From Cercophora sp. LCS_1 (lineage: Eukaryota; Ascomycota; Sordariomycetes; Sordariales; Lasiosphaeriaceae), in contig JAPZLL010000012.1 of assembly GCA_036250225.1 (NCBI GenBank), positions 434,001 through 498,000 of the forward strand: a DNA stretch of 64,000 bases. The letters run 5' to 3'. The translations under genes and the position numbers were made by a program. How positions within the stretch are numbered: the first letter of the stretch is position 1; every line of letters begins with the position of its first letter. The notes below the pieces were generated by a model that worked only from the letters and a program-made list of their open reading frames with translations, was not told where the DNA came from and did no database searches. This document shows, piece after piece, positions 32,897 through 44,480 of this stretch.

Positions 32897-33374
32897 TGTC
32901 TTGGGGCAGGTGGCAAAGATAGAACTTATAGAACTAATAGACCTCGGAATATTTAGATCTGCAGATCCCGAGTTCTTGGTACTGCCTCTGAACCCATCAT
33001 ACTATTCCTGAGCTCCAAGGCTTCCAAATTCGGCACACATCACACCTACGACCAGGAATCCCTTCCCCTTTTCCTGTACCAGGGTACCCAACTCAGGAGC
33101 AAAAACACAACAACATCCACACTCCCCAACCCCCCAACTCCAACCAACCCAAACATGCATACCCGTTCTTGGCCACCCCTTGGCGCTTTCTCTTACCTCA
33201 CACATTCTGCACCACACAAACTCTGAATCGCGGCAGGCCCCCATTTCGCCCGTTACCTGCACGGCAAAGTTTGGCAAACGCCGCCTTCTCCACCACAGCC
33301 CCACCTTCCCGCCCTTCCCGCGCGCGCACATAACCCTCTTACCCGCACAACTCTCTCGTCAAGCAACAAAGCTT
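32897..33374. other. Intergenic region before tRNA-Met
   Basis: About 480 bases, C-rich on the plus strand (33110-33340), hold nothing coding that I can support. Confidence 0.45.
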
Positions 33375-33483
33375 GGGACATTGGCTCAGTCGGTAGAGCG
33401 TTGGTCTCATAAAAATGATCTGATTGATTCATACAAACATCAGAGTAATCCAAAGGTCGTGAGTTCGATCCTCACATGTCCCA
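33375..33483 (+). tRNA. tRNA-Met (CAT, elongator) with 36-nt intron
   Basis: The acceptor stem is GGGACAT paired with ATGTCCC, discriminator A at 33483. The D arm is GCTCAGTCGGTAGAGC, and the anticodon CAT lies at 33408-33410 in loop CTCATAA. The T arm is GTGAG-TTCGATC-CTCAC. An intron at the canonical 37/38 position spans about 33412-33447; removing it leaves 73 nt. The loop CTCATAA and GTTGGT stem match elongator rather than initiator tRNA-Met. Splicing would use the SEN endonuclease. Confidence 0.95.
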
Positions 33484-33776
33484 CATTTTTGCCTCTCCCT
33501 CCCCTCTTCTGGGACTCCTGGGGGTAAAAAGGGGCTTGGCTTTATTTTGATCTTGCCCCTTTGATTGTCCAGTATGTAGGTAGTGTGAATACATCGAATG
33601 CTTGACCCAGATACTAAGTTGGTATCTCCCATTAAGATGTTCTCGTGGAACTTTTATCAAACCGCCACTTGTCCTGGTGACATATATATACATATATATA
33701 TGTGGCCATTCCCATACCCGATTGTATCCCCTCCGCAAAAACTGTAAATAAACCCATCGCGTATTATGGAGTCTGT

Positions 33777-35454
33777 TCACTCCGCCTGAGCCTCACCCCA
33801 AGTCGTACTTGCAGCAGCAAATATATTCCTCTCAGCATCGCTGTACCCCTCCCCGCTTTCCGCCCTCCCTTTACTCTCCCTCTGCCGCTTCAACTCTGCA
33901 TAGTCGGGCAAATATCTACACGCCACCGTGAACCCCGCGCCCATGGCCATCATCAACACCCAAATCGCATACCCCGACAACCACTGCGTCCTGGCGCCGA
34001 TTGCGAAGAGGCTGGAAAACGCCGCCGGCGAGACAGCCCGCACGCCGGTGATCAGGGAGAGCGCCACGGCGTTGAGGGTGCCCAGAACCACCGGGCTCGG
34101 TGAAACATCGTTGAGAGCGAGTTGGATGGCAGTAAAAGACATGCTCACTCCCGAGCCGAGGGACTGCAGCATCGGCATGCTGATCCACACAGCCATGGGG
34201 TGGTTCATGCGCATCAGCGCGTTCATGCAGGGACAGATGAAGAAGAAGACGGGGTAGAAGTATCCGCAGGAGCGCATGATACCGTTCGTGCCGATGTAGC
34301 CGTGGAGTTTCGGGAAGACTACCAGCATCCAGATGGCTTGGGAGAAACCCGCGACGCCTAGGAAGATGGCGATCTGGTTGGGTTCGAAGCCTAGTCCACC
34401 CAGGTCGATCTTGGTGTACCAAAAGAGGGGTGAGATGGCGGTGTATGAGTACGCCAATAGCATGACGTGTCCGTAGGTGTAGAGGACGATCGGGACGCCA
34501 GGCGACTTGATGAGCTCCCAGGTGGTGAGAGGCGGGGGCTTGATGACGGGGGATCCTTCTTCGTCGAACGTTGGTGTTTCGCGGACGAGCGTCTCTTCGG
34601 CGAAGAGGGCGGTGCTAACGACGGCCGTCATGCCGATGGCGCCGACCACCATGCTCGGTAGGGCATAGGGGTAGTCGATAAAGAACTGGATATGCCCGAA
34701 TATCTTGGGAAACTGATGCGCCGGTTCGGCAAGAGCTCCGCCGATCAGCGGCCCGACTAAGATGCCTAGATTTCCGGCAAAGGCAAACCAGCTGAAAGCC
34801 CGGGCCTGGGTCTTGGAGGTGCTGTGTTCCGAAATCATGGTTCGGATTGTCTAATCCTGTAAGAATCGCGTAATAGCCGTCCACGGGCGAGAAACGTACC
34901 ACGATGGTCCCCGCAAAAACGCCAGCCATGCACCGAAACAGCATCATCTGCCACAACGTCGTGGCCATCCCAAACAGTCCGGTCGCGCAACTGACACCGA
35001 GCAGGGACGTAATCAGGACAGGCCTCCGCCCGAACCGGTCCGATGCTCTACCCCAAAGAATCATGACAAACATTTGCGTGAGCGAAAACAACGACTCGAT
35101 CAAGCCGCTGTAGAAACCGGCGTCGGTTTTGGCCAGATGCCCGTTCTGCTCGGCCATCTTGTTGATATAGGGGAAAATGGAAAAAAAGGCAACGGGTTCG
35201 ACCCATCGTGCGTAGCAGAGCACCAGGATTTGGAACACGGGCAGCGGTTTGTCGTCCGGGTCTGGGTCTGGCTCGCCATTTTCGCTGGACTGCCCAGTGA
35301 CGGTGGTTTCCTCAGACAGGTTGCCGTCCCCGCCGTCGGCGAGAAGCAGTGGGGTGTTCTCGTCGACGTTGTCGTCAACGCCCTCGCCGCGGCGATTCCC
35401 GCTCGCTTTGGCTTTGGCTTTGGCTTTGCTGGGTGTGGGTTCCGAGCCCGGCAT
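33777..35454 (-). CDS. Major facilitator superfamily transporter (DHA1-like)
   Basis: Exons 35454..34900 and 34850..33777 give 542 residues with a 49-nt intron (GTACGT...TTAG). A hydrophilic N-terminus of about 75 residues with a KAKAKAKA stretch and an acidic patch precedes twelve predicted membrane segments. The MFS loop 2-3 motif is visible as GRASDRFGRRPVLI. LGILVGPLIGGALAEPA follows in the fifth segment, and a central loop (about 240-290) separates the halves. The family resembles vacuolar/plasma membrane drug:H+ antiporters of the YCR023C type; the substrate cannot be predicted. The C-terminus is short and charged. The intron falls between segments 4 and 5 with a conserved TIRTMISEH continuation, typical of this family. 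Confidence 0.9.
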
Positions 35455-36949
35455 GGTAATAATAAGGACAGATAAAATTGAAGCAAAGTTGGTCTAAAAC
35501 AGGTAGCTAGTTGGCAAAGGAGCGAAGAAAAGCCCACACCTGGGCATTTTCATGCTAGTGAGAAGAACGATGAGCTGGGCGACGTGATAGACGTCTCACT
35601 TTCTCACTTTCCCTCTTTCTCGTCCGGTCCGGGTTAGGTTGGTGAGTCCGGGCGTGTTATTGGTCGTTGCCCGGTAAAAGTGGAGAAACCACCGGGACAT
35701 TTTTCTCATCGGATTGGATTCGGTCCCTCGTACCCGTCATCAAAGGGGGTGCAAGATCCGCCTCCCCTTGCTTTCAAGAACGGAAGGCGTCTGGTTGTCG
35801 TCACGATGGGAGGATGCTACTACCAAATGATGAAGTGCGATTGAGTCCGACGACACAAATGCGCTGGCTTTTCGGTTCCTCGACGGTCCATCTTTGCATG
35901 GAGCAGCAGCAGCTGCTGCTGCTGCGGAAAATGCTGCGTTGACGTGAGATGGTTATCCGTGTGGCACCACGACACGACCGAGCCGATTGACCGACCGGAG
36001 AATTTTCACACATTCCTGCTCCGGTCCGTGTTTCTCGAACGCACCGCCCGCCCGCGGGCGAGGTGAGGTGTGTCACCTACCGCCTCCGTCAATTTTGATG
36101 ACCGAAGGATCACGGACTGACCGAACCCACACGGTCGGTCTGTCTGTCTGTCTGGCTGGCTGGCAGGAATCAGGGCCTGGTCACGGCTATGGCGCAGGGA
36201 TGACCAATACGCATATGTCGCTTCGTATATTTAATGATTTTATTGAATCCGTATCCCTTTTGTTTCTTCTTTTCAGCTTGCTACTTTATCCAAGCCGGCG
36301 ACCTTGCCACCCCCGTAGTTAGAATTAAATCGAAACATTGACAAATGCGCTCAACTCCCTTCGACTATGCCTAGACTAGAACGCCCCCTGAGCCCGTTGG
36401 CAACAATCTATCTGACTGCGTGTTACTATTCCAAGCTTTCCTCCTCCCTGACGTTGGCATCAATCTCTCACAAACGGTGGATCCTTGCGGGAGGCGAGAA
36501 CTCTTGGGCAATTTCACTGTCGTTATGCTTGTTGCGAAACGTTGTAACGACGGGAATTCTTGCTTCCGCAAACTTTTTGCTATCCTAACCGTGACATGTT
36601 TAGACATTAAAAAAACGCAATCAAGTGAGGGTATTGTCAACTCGGATCGACGTGACGAATTCCTTGTGAACCTAACGTAACCCCCATTGTACTTGTACCA
36701 TCTAAGCAGGTATAGCCGGGCGCCGCCGCTTCACCCTCGTGTGGGGGGCCCTTTTGTCTCTTCCGTGACCGTAACCCATAGCGATCGTAAACATCATACC
36801 TCATGCCCATCTTCGCAATGCTAAAATCGCAAACCAAAGAGAAAAAAAAAAAAAACCAACAACCAACGACCAAACCCTAGATGACCCGAGCGAAAGAAAC
36901 GGAGAGTCATTGCTCATCCACAGAGAGAAACACAAAGACGGACGGACAA
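35455..36949. other. 1.5-kb intergenic region with short repeats
   Basis: This lies between two minus-strand genes: the promoter of the MFS gene and the 3' end of the 2EXR gene. It holds a CAG/CTG palindrome (35902-35925), a GTCT/GGCT tetranucleotide run (36137-36161) and an A run (36841-36854). No gene was seen. Confidence 0.5.
35902..35925 (+). repeat. CAG/CTG inverted trinucleotide repeat
   Basis: Four AGC units are followed directly by four TGC units, making a perfect palindrome able to form a hairpin. It is in the promoter region of the MFS transporter gene. Confidence 0.85.
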
Positions 36950-37458
36950 TCACACGTATCCGCCCCTTGTATACCGCCATAACAGGCTCGCCCCCTTGAG
37001 AGCGGGGATCTGCACCTTCTTCTTTTCTTCCTGCCCCCTCTCCCTCTCTGCGCCCCACCAGCTGCCGCTCCCTCCAATCTCCCTGCCCAGCCAGTCTCTT
37101 TCACACGCCTCAGCGTCGTCGCTTTTCCCCTTAGCGGCCTTCCCCTTGCCTTTGGCGCCCGCCTTTGCACGCCCTTCGCGCTCCTCCACGAGATTCATCT
37201 CCAGGGACAGGTTGATTGCCCGCTGGAACCTCTTTCTGAACCGCCTCCAATCATCGTTCGTAGGCCAAGGGTCACACCACTCGCTCCCATCTTCGCCCAT
37301 GTCTCCCAGGTCCCAGTCATCCTTGTCTTCGTCAATGTCAAGAGGATAGTAAAGCAGCTCGTTGAGGTGTGGACGGCGAGGCGTGTGGTTGATGTTGGCC
37401 TCAATGTCAAATTTGAAGCGATAAGCTTGATGCACGAGCTGTGGCCGTGGAAGGGCTG

Positions 37459-37490
<32 letters not shown>

Positions 37491-38350
37491 GGCTGGCTCA
37501 TGTGCTGTGTGTTGTGATTAGGTGGCGGCGGTGAGGGGAAGTTGGCTCCTGGTCTCGACATCGGACTCCTGCTCCCCGTGCTGCTGGCGGGAGATGGGTA
37601 GCCCGTTGCTGTCGGGTTGAGTGTGGGCCTAGGGGGAAGAGAAGGAAGTGGAGCGAGGGTTGCTCCGATTGGGCTACCACCAGCGCTGCTGATCGGCGAG
37701 GGATAGCCAGTTGGCCCGTATGATGCGTTAGGCATGGGGGTCATCGTGCCTGGGAAACGGAAGTCAAACTCAAACTGGAACTCTTGGTGGACGATGAAGA
37801 TGAGAAGCTTGAGTTTCGGAAACATGGCGAGGGTTGAGAGCAGCTTTCCCATGTTATTCTTCGACACCTTCCAGCTCAGCACCGGGTGGCAGATGCCCGT
37901 GTAGACACCGTACGAGGTACCAAGTGCGAGCCGGTTGATGTTGTCGCGGACTAGGGGAATCTGGCTCATGAAGTGAAGGGTGCGGTGAAGTCGCTTGACG
38001 AGAAGGTAGGGCTCGAGGAGGAGGATGTCCCGGGAGAGGTCCACGTATTTTGTTGTCGAACCAAGCGTCAGAGGCTTGTAGTGGTGCAGGACGAAATAGC
38101 GGCTCTCTCGGCATACTGCCGCTAGCGCCGGAGGAGGCTCCGGATGCACATTCGCAAACATGAGGCCCTTCTGAGCCGGCGTCTTTTGTTTGGCGTTGGG
38201 CGCATCCAGGACCTCGTAGACGCGGGACTCCGGGAGCGAGTACTCCCAGATCATGTTCCGGATCTCGGCCGGGAGTCGTTGAAACTGAGTAAACCGGTCC
38301 GGGGCTTGCTGCACCGGGCAGCATCGTTGAAATTGGTGGTCGTAATGCAT
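36950..38350 (-). CDS. 2EXR domain protein, uncharacterised
   Basis: The intronless frame encodes 466 residues. A 2EXR domain covers about 20-200: FQRLPAEIRNMIWEYSLPESRVYEV, then PPPALAAVCRESRYFVLHHY, then VDLSRDILLLEPY. The two ExR elements (AEIRNMIWEY and CRESR) define this fungal family, whose function is unknown; it is very abundant in Pezizomycotina. A Pro/Ser-rich linker (about 215-300) contains a His/Gln homopolymer tract from GAT/CTG-type triplets (37458-37490). The C-terminal part is acidic then Lys/Gly-rich and ends with TRGGYV. The start MHYDHQFQRC is the only Met before the domain. Confidence 0.88.
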
Positions 38351-41300
38351 GGTTGTTCCTTGGTGTTGAGGGGTGAGAATTTTGACTTGGGACCGCTGGT
38401 CCTCTGTGGTTCGTCCACCCTAGATATATCGCAGCAGTCGCCGTGTTGGACGAATCCGGTATTTCCGAGCAGGTCTCCCCCTATGTGCCTATGTGTGCGT
38501 GTGTTGCTCGTGATGCCGACCCCCTGGGGAATATAGCCGGCCCAACCTCTTGGTCTCGGTGGCCACGTCAATCCCCACACCGTTTTTTTTTGAGCCGCTT
38601 CTCCAGCAACAAGCCACTCCAAATAATCAGCTCTGCTATAAGCTGACCGGTCGTCGATCCGGTGCAATGTCGAACACAACCTGCTGAGGTCCTGCAGTCT
38701 CTTCCTTGGGGCGGCTTATTTTTCCGGGAGGGTTGGTGATGCTCGGGTTCCGATATGACTCTCGCCGAGACGGCTGTGGGCGAGGCGGGCTTTTAAGAAA
38801 GCACAGGCTGGGACGGCGGGATATACTGTCTGCTGGCAGCACAGTTCCTGAACAGGAATCTAGGCCAATGGGTAGAAAAGATTACGAGGGCGCAGCAAGG
38901 GGATCAATATCACGTCATCTGCTCTCGCAGGTCAAGAGGTCATGAAGGAAGAGGAAGTTGGAAAGGAAGGCACTCGGGCACAACAGGTGAGGGAGTGATC
39001 AGGTTTTGGGGCTCGGTCGTCCTTTCAGCTGTCGTCCCGTCACTTTGACGAAAAAGAAATAAAGACCAGGGAGGGCGAACCAGAGCCCGTTCCCAGCTCA
39101 GGACAAGCTAAGCTAAGCAAAGCAACGAAACGAGCTCGGCGTCCGTCGGGAAGCCTGTCGGAAACGAGTTTAGGGAGGGTGCAAGGTCGATACTCTAAAA
39201 CCTGCCATGCGTGTTGCTTGACATGGGAGGCGTATCCTTGACAGAAAAGATGAGATGAAGGCCAAACCTTCCGCAAGAGGCAGTCTCTCACACGGCTCTG
39301 GCCGGCACAGCAGGGTCAGAGCGGAATAGGGGGTAGCGGTCCATCCAGACGGCCCACCAATTGTTGCCGCACAATGGCAGGCTTGGTCATGTTCATGTCA
39401 TTTCCGTCTTGCCCTTGGGCCTGTGTGGACGGGACCGAGTGCACGCAGTAGCAGCGTGCTGCACTAGTTGGCTCTCCTGGAAGAGGCAGCTGGCACGCCT
39501 GTGGGGTTGAGAGTGCCAGACAGACTGCCGTCAGCTGGGGGCCCCGAAGTCTTGGGAGCGGCATGGGGGCGTAGGGACTGGGGCGACCGGGGGCTCCGGG
39601 GTCCTTTGGACGAGAGCGTAGCAGTCGACTCAGTAGAGGGCGGGCGAGCGCAGTGCCAGCGCTGTCCAGGCTGAGGCGTGGGAAGGGAGCGAGTGGTGGA
39701 CGCCAGCAGGCGGATGGTACGTGGCCAGGGAAGGGATGTGCTATTCTTAGCATATAGGGTACACGTCTTAATCCTGCAGTGATCCAATTCATTAGCATCC
39801 AGGCTTACCGATCTTGGGACCCATGGTAACGTGCCGTCGAAACAGAGTTGCAGTTGTGCGCCGGCTTTGGTGATCGAGGGGGGAGGGGAGGAGCGTGGCA
39901 GTGGGCCGGCGTCGTAGTGGTAGGGGTGGTTGGTCCGGGATGGCTACTGGCCGATTGTCGAGTTCGGGTTGGGGATTTTGGGGGGGAACTTCTTGGGCGG
40001 GCTCAACCTCTGGGACGGGAGGATGAGGGAGGCTGCTAAGCTGGCTTGGGAAGTGGGAGGGTGGTTCAGCAGCGGGACAACCAGCGAGAGCACCCAGTCG
40101 GCCGCCGTGTTTCTCTCCCTAGGCTAAGGTTATGCGCCGCAACGATCAATTCGTAGCGAAACAAGCGCAAGCAGCACGTGGTGGGGGGTTGAGCAAATGC
40201 TAGACTATAGTGCTTCGATACTTACGCGAGCAGGCGAGGCGAGGCGAGGCGAGGCGCCGCACGCCATCATCTCGAAGCATCAGCATCGGAACCCGCCTCG
40301 TCTCGTCTCGACAATAAACCCACCAGACGAGCTTCGCCTAGACGGCTTCCAGGTGCGAGCATGCCTCGGTTGGAGGCGTGTGCGGGGCAGCGCCGAGTGT
40401 ATTCTGTGGCATCGTGGGATAGGGGATCACACAGCGCTGCTAGCCGACAAGGATACAAAACCCCAACGTCGCACACAACCAAGGGCCAAGGGAATTTTTG
40501 AGACTCAACTCACTGCAGTCGTCTGCAGAACACCGGGCGCATAGACGCCAAACGTGGGGCAATCCCGGTACCTCGCGACGGGCAAGGGAGAGCAGACGAA
40601 CGACGCTCGGTTCTGGCCGGGTTCTCAGACGAAACCAAACATCGGTTGATCACCCTTGGATCGTCGTGTTTGGCCGTTGCAATGTTCCAACCGGTCTTTT
40701 GCGCTCGCCGTTCACTCGATGGCGATGATGCGATGCGATGTGATGCTGAGCGGGACGAAACAGAGCACGAAACTCACGTTTGCGTCCGTGGGCGAGAGAG
40801 AACGAGGCAAATAGAGTGCTCAAGCCACCAGCTGCGAGTTTCGTAGGCTGCGGCCGGCCGCGAGGGTTGCGAGGGCTGCGTGACATAAATGAAATAGGCT
40901 CCTGTTTAATCAATCACATTGGGCGACGTATTCGCATCTTGGGATCTGTGTGGCCGGCGAGGTCACTGGGTCTGCGTCAAGAGCAACGCCGCCCTTCCAT
41001 CGAATCTGGAAGGGTGGGGAAGCCTGTCCCGGAACACCCAGCTCGTGGAGGGAAGGAGGGATCCGAGCCAGCCCTGCTCCTGCAGCTTGCTCGCTCGCTG
41101 GCGCTGAGCTGCCCGCCTGCGCCGAACCGAGGAACGCCTCGAGAGCCTCCCTGGCCGCTTCCTTGGAACCGCTGTCCTCGTACCGCACCGGCGTGCTGTT
41201 TGTGAGCGCGAGTATCTCGGAGACAGCACCAAGATGGCGGGGGCGGCCCGGGTCTTTTTCCGGTTCTGTGGTCTATACCTCGTCTGATTGGCCAAGGCTA

Positions 41301-42241
41301 GTTCCGACGTGACTAAGCAGCCTGTGACCCACCAAAATTTTGGATATCTTCTCGCTCGCATGGAAATCTCTTTTCCCTTTCTCTTCTTTTTTTCTTCGTG
41401 CGGCGCCACGACTCTTTTCAAACATTACCCGTGTTGCTCGAATCCTGACATCCCCCGGGAAGTCCTCCGTGGAATTCGTAGCGTCAGTCGTGGCACAGAT
41501 CAGTGAAATTGCACGCCTGCATGCGCGACAGTAAGTCCATCGAGATCAACCCCACAGGGCTGGATGGTGTCGCGCGAACTGGACAATTCTTAATTTGGCT
41601 ACCGACGTTTGTTCATGCGACACCTGCATTGGTCAATGTCGGTTCCGACTTGATTGTTGAGGCTCTTGCTAGCGGAGGGCGCTGTTCACTGCCGGTGCGG
41701 TACCAGGAAACTGCTTTGACGTTCGGGCTCTGTGATGCGGCTATTTGGACGGCATAATTGTTCAACCCTCGTCGATCCACCTGATGCGCCATCGCGTTTC
41801 CCGGCTGCCTATACCATCTATCGAAACCAGGAAGATGGCGAGCATTGCGTTTCGTGCGTGTGAATCCCGTGATTGCTTAATTTCCCGATTTCCAGGAATG
41901 AGGCTGGGTCAGCCTTCGCCTCCCGCGCCGAAGAAGCTGGTTGTTAATTTATCCGCCAAATATCCGTCACACACTGCCCACTGGCGATTCTCGTCTCTGA
42001 CCTTCTCACCTCCCGAATTTGGTGAATGGGTTCTTGATTCCGCTATTCGCTATCACAACTGGACATATTTGGAAGCCCACTGTCAGCTGGCCAGCCTCGT
42101 TGTCCAACTGATTCAGGACCCTTATCACAGCCCCACGCCATCTATAGTGTAATGCTCATAGATGACCTCTCATGAGGTCCAGCCATCCCCAGCCTTCCAA
42201 GGCCCCTTTCTGTCATATCGCAGAGAGTGTAGTCATGGCAT
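38351..42241. other. 3.9-kb region without a supported gene
   Basis: This stretch follows the start of the 2EXR gene and ends at the 3' end of the PITH gene. Open frames exist on the minus strand around 39316-39838; an ATG near 39833 followed by a GTAAGC...CTGCAG intron-like element could join two alternative frames. Neither shows a domain. Another GTG-start frame at 40910-41188 has Ala/Glu-rich text. None is convincing. A five-unit AGGCG repeat lies at 40232-40256. Confidence 0.5.
40232..40256 (+). repeat. AGGCG x5 pentanucleotide repeat
   Basis: Five perfect tandem copies of AGGCG lie in non-coding DNA. Confidence 0.9.
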
Positions 42242-43513
42242 TTACTCTCCGGGTTCGTCGCCAATCTTCTCGAGTTTGCCCATCTCGCGCTTTTCGCCAG
42301 CCTCTCCAATCAAGCGAATCCTGTCGATCCTCACTTTCTCGCTGTCCCCATCGCCATCAACCACGAACATCACGAGGCTATTGATGTTCTGGAACTTGAC
42401 ATAACGCAGTGCAATATTTGCCGTGCCTTGTGCGTTCCAGTCACTCTCGGTAAGCTCGATGACCTGAGTAGCCGTCATGTCTTCAGCTTCGTCGAACCCG
42501 AGGTTGTGCGGCTTGTTGCTGAAAAGCTTGATCCTTCGCGGTCGCATAGGAGCTTCGTCGTCATCGTCATCGTCATTGTCCTGTGGAGGGTTGGACGTAA
42601 TCTAGCGCCCCAGATGTCAGTGGTTCGTTGTAAGTCCCAAGGGTTTGCCCACTATACCTGAATCGTATGAAGCTTCAGCATGGACTGGAAAGGCATGAAA
42701 AGCATCAACTGTTCATCTGTGTCGCTCTCAACCCAGTCCTTCGCAGTTCCCTTCCCACCAGATAGTGCGCTCGGCTTCGCAGTCTCAAACAGCGTTCTCA
42801 CATTGCCACCTTCCGAGTCAACGTTCAGGAGCTCGCACCGCTGGAGTTCAACCTGGTTGGTGATGTCGCTGTACCCCCTGGGAAGGTCCGCGCCTCGCCA
42901 GTTCTCCGAACCACTCGAGCCACTCGAGCCGCTCCCACTTGCACCAGACACTTGCTGCACAGTCCTGGCCTTGACATCTTGCAAAAGTGATAACATCAAG
43001 CGGCCAAGCTGTTCGTATGACTCTGCTCTCTTAATCACAACGCCTTCGGAGAAGTAGATAACGGCCGGTAATGCTTTAACACCAAACTCTTCCAGGATAT
43101 CCTGATGGCTTGCGCCGTCGACCTGACCGAACTTCGCGAGCCCCTTGCCCGAAAGGTCGGAGTTAAGCTTGTTGATGACCTCAACCAACTGCGCATCCCT
43201 GGTGCTTCTTTCTGGGCCGTAGACTGCAGATGAGACAAAAGGTCAGCAACGCAACTGGACGAGAACAGGGTGACTTTATTGGCCTGTGTATGAAGAGCGG
43301 CATCGCGCGTGATTGCTGCGCATCCGTCCACGCCGTCCTTGGCCAGGTGTATCATGGCGGGGTTACCGATGCCAACGGGTGCCCAGACGGGGCGGAAACT
43401 TGTCAGGATAGACACTCACAGCGGACAATGAAGGGAATTTCGTTTGCAGCCAGACTCTTGAGCTGGAAGCTGGAGTGCAACTCTATGATTGGTAGAGCTT
43501 CGGGTTCCGACAT
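42242..43513 (-). CDS. Thioredoxin-like protein with C-terminal PITH domain (TXNL1 type), CxxC missing
   Basis: Exons 43513..43420, 43223..42658 and 42601..42242 give 339 residues. Residues 1-105 resemble a thioredoxin fold: PFIVRFYGPE strand, KFGQVDG strand, and ALPAVIYF with the cis-Pro loop. The usual WCGPC redox motif is replaced by FYGPERST, so the domain looks redox-inactive. A Ser/Gly linker (about 118-132) leads to the PITH (DUF1000) domain at about 145-325 (RGYSDITNQVELQ, MLFMPFQSMLKLHTIQ, RYVKFQNINSLVMFVV). In human TXNL1 the PITH domain docks on the proteasome. The first intron (196 nt, GTGAGT, GCTGAC branch, CTGCAG) sits exactly at the lost active site. Exon phases agree throughout. 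Confidence 0.85.
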
Positions 43514-44480
43514 TTTGACGGGCGTAGACGAATGTTGCAAGATGTCGTAGTTGTGAGTTTGCAGAAGTTGCCTGCCTGGTCTTGGAGCTGGTGCCCCGCG
43601 GCAACCCAATCCCCTGCAAGGGACGGTCGCCCTAACCTTAAATGGTTTAGTGGATGATCACTTTTGGCTTGAACCTTGTCGGACCGCGAAACCACTTTCG
43701 CAGCTGCCATGCCTTTCATGCTTCACCGTCTCAAACGGACATATCTCCCGAGCACAGTTCGTCGTCCTTGGAGTCTCGTGCTCCAAACTGTGCAGGCGAG
43801 CCTCTGGCATGCTGGCTTGTGCGAGGCGAGACGGGATGGGCCGATCTGTATTGAACCCCGCTCTTCGAGTTGAACAGAATGGATACAGCTGCGGGATACA
43901 CTGGATGATTGTAAAACCAATGATCATCTCGCCTTTCCATGCCTCCCCAACATTTGCCTCCTAGTATAGTTTGAATAGGTCCTTCCCGCATGTCAATTTA
44001 CTCAACTGCACCTCTCGTCGACTGGTGACGGTTTCTTGTTGAGCCTCAGATTCTGAGTGGTTAGCACCGTGGTTGGGGATGCGGCTAGCAAGCCAGCGTC
44101 GCATCACCCCAGTCGTGAAGGGCCAAGAGGAACCCCAGCCTCACGAATTTCGCGGCGGTGAGCAGCTTCCCGTCAGCGAATCGGGACCGCAAGCTGCACT
44201 TCACCTCTCTCGAGCCAATCCGCACCGTTTCGCAACACCAGCGCGCAGCCTCTCACACCTCTCCCTCAAGCCGCATCCCCCCCCCTTCCCCCCGCTGACT
44301 GAAAGAGCGAGGCGGAATCCTGCTCAATTGTGTCCTGCCGGTAGTTCCCTCCGAAACCCTTCATCGCATCACGACCAAGCGAGCAAAGCTATAGCTCCCG
44401 AAGCTATCGCCAGCCGATACCATTTGCGCGCAAACCACCCACCCCTCACAACCAAGGAAATTGCCAAAGCCGCTTCCAAG
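43514..44480. promoter_or_regulatory. Divergent promoter region (PITH gene / SR-rich membrane protein)
   Basis: Nearly 1 kb separates two divergent starts. An open frame runs from 44073 into the SR-rich gene, but its first 136 codons read like leader sequence (C runs, no conserved composition). No operator was recognised. Confidence 0.45.

Noticed and set aside
39316..39838. Possible two-exon minus-strand gene with ATG near 39833
   Set aside because: Two competing frames after the putative intron, both Pro/Arg/Ser-rich with no domain or conserved ending.
40910..41188. Ala/Glu-rich 92-codon minus-strand frame starting with GTG
   Set aside because: No ATG, no splice sites that extend it convincingly, and no recognised motif.
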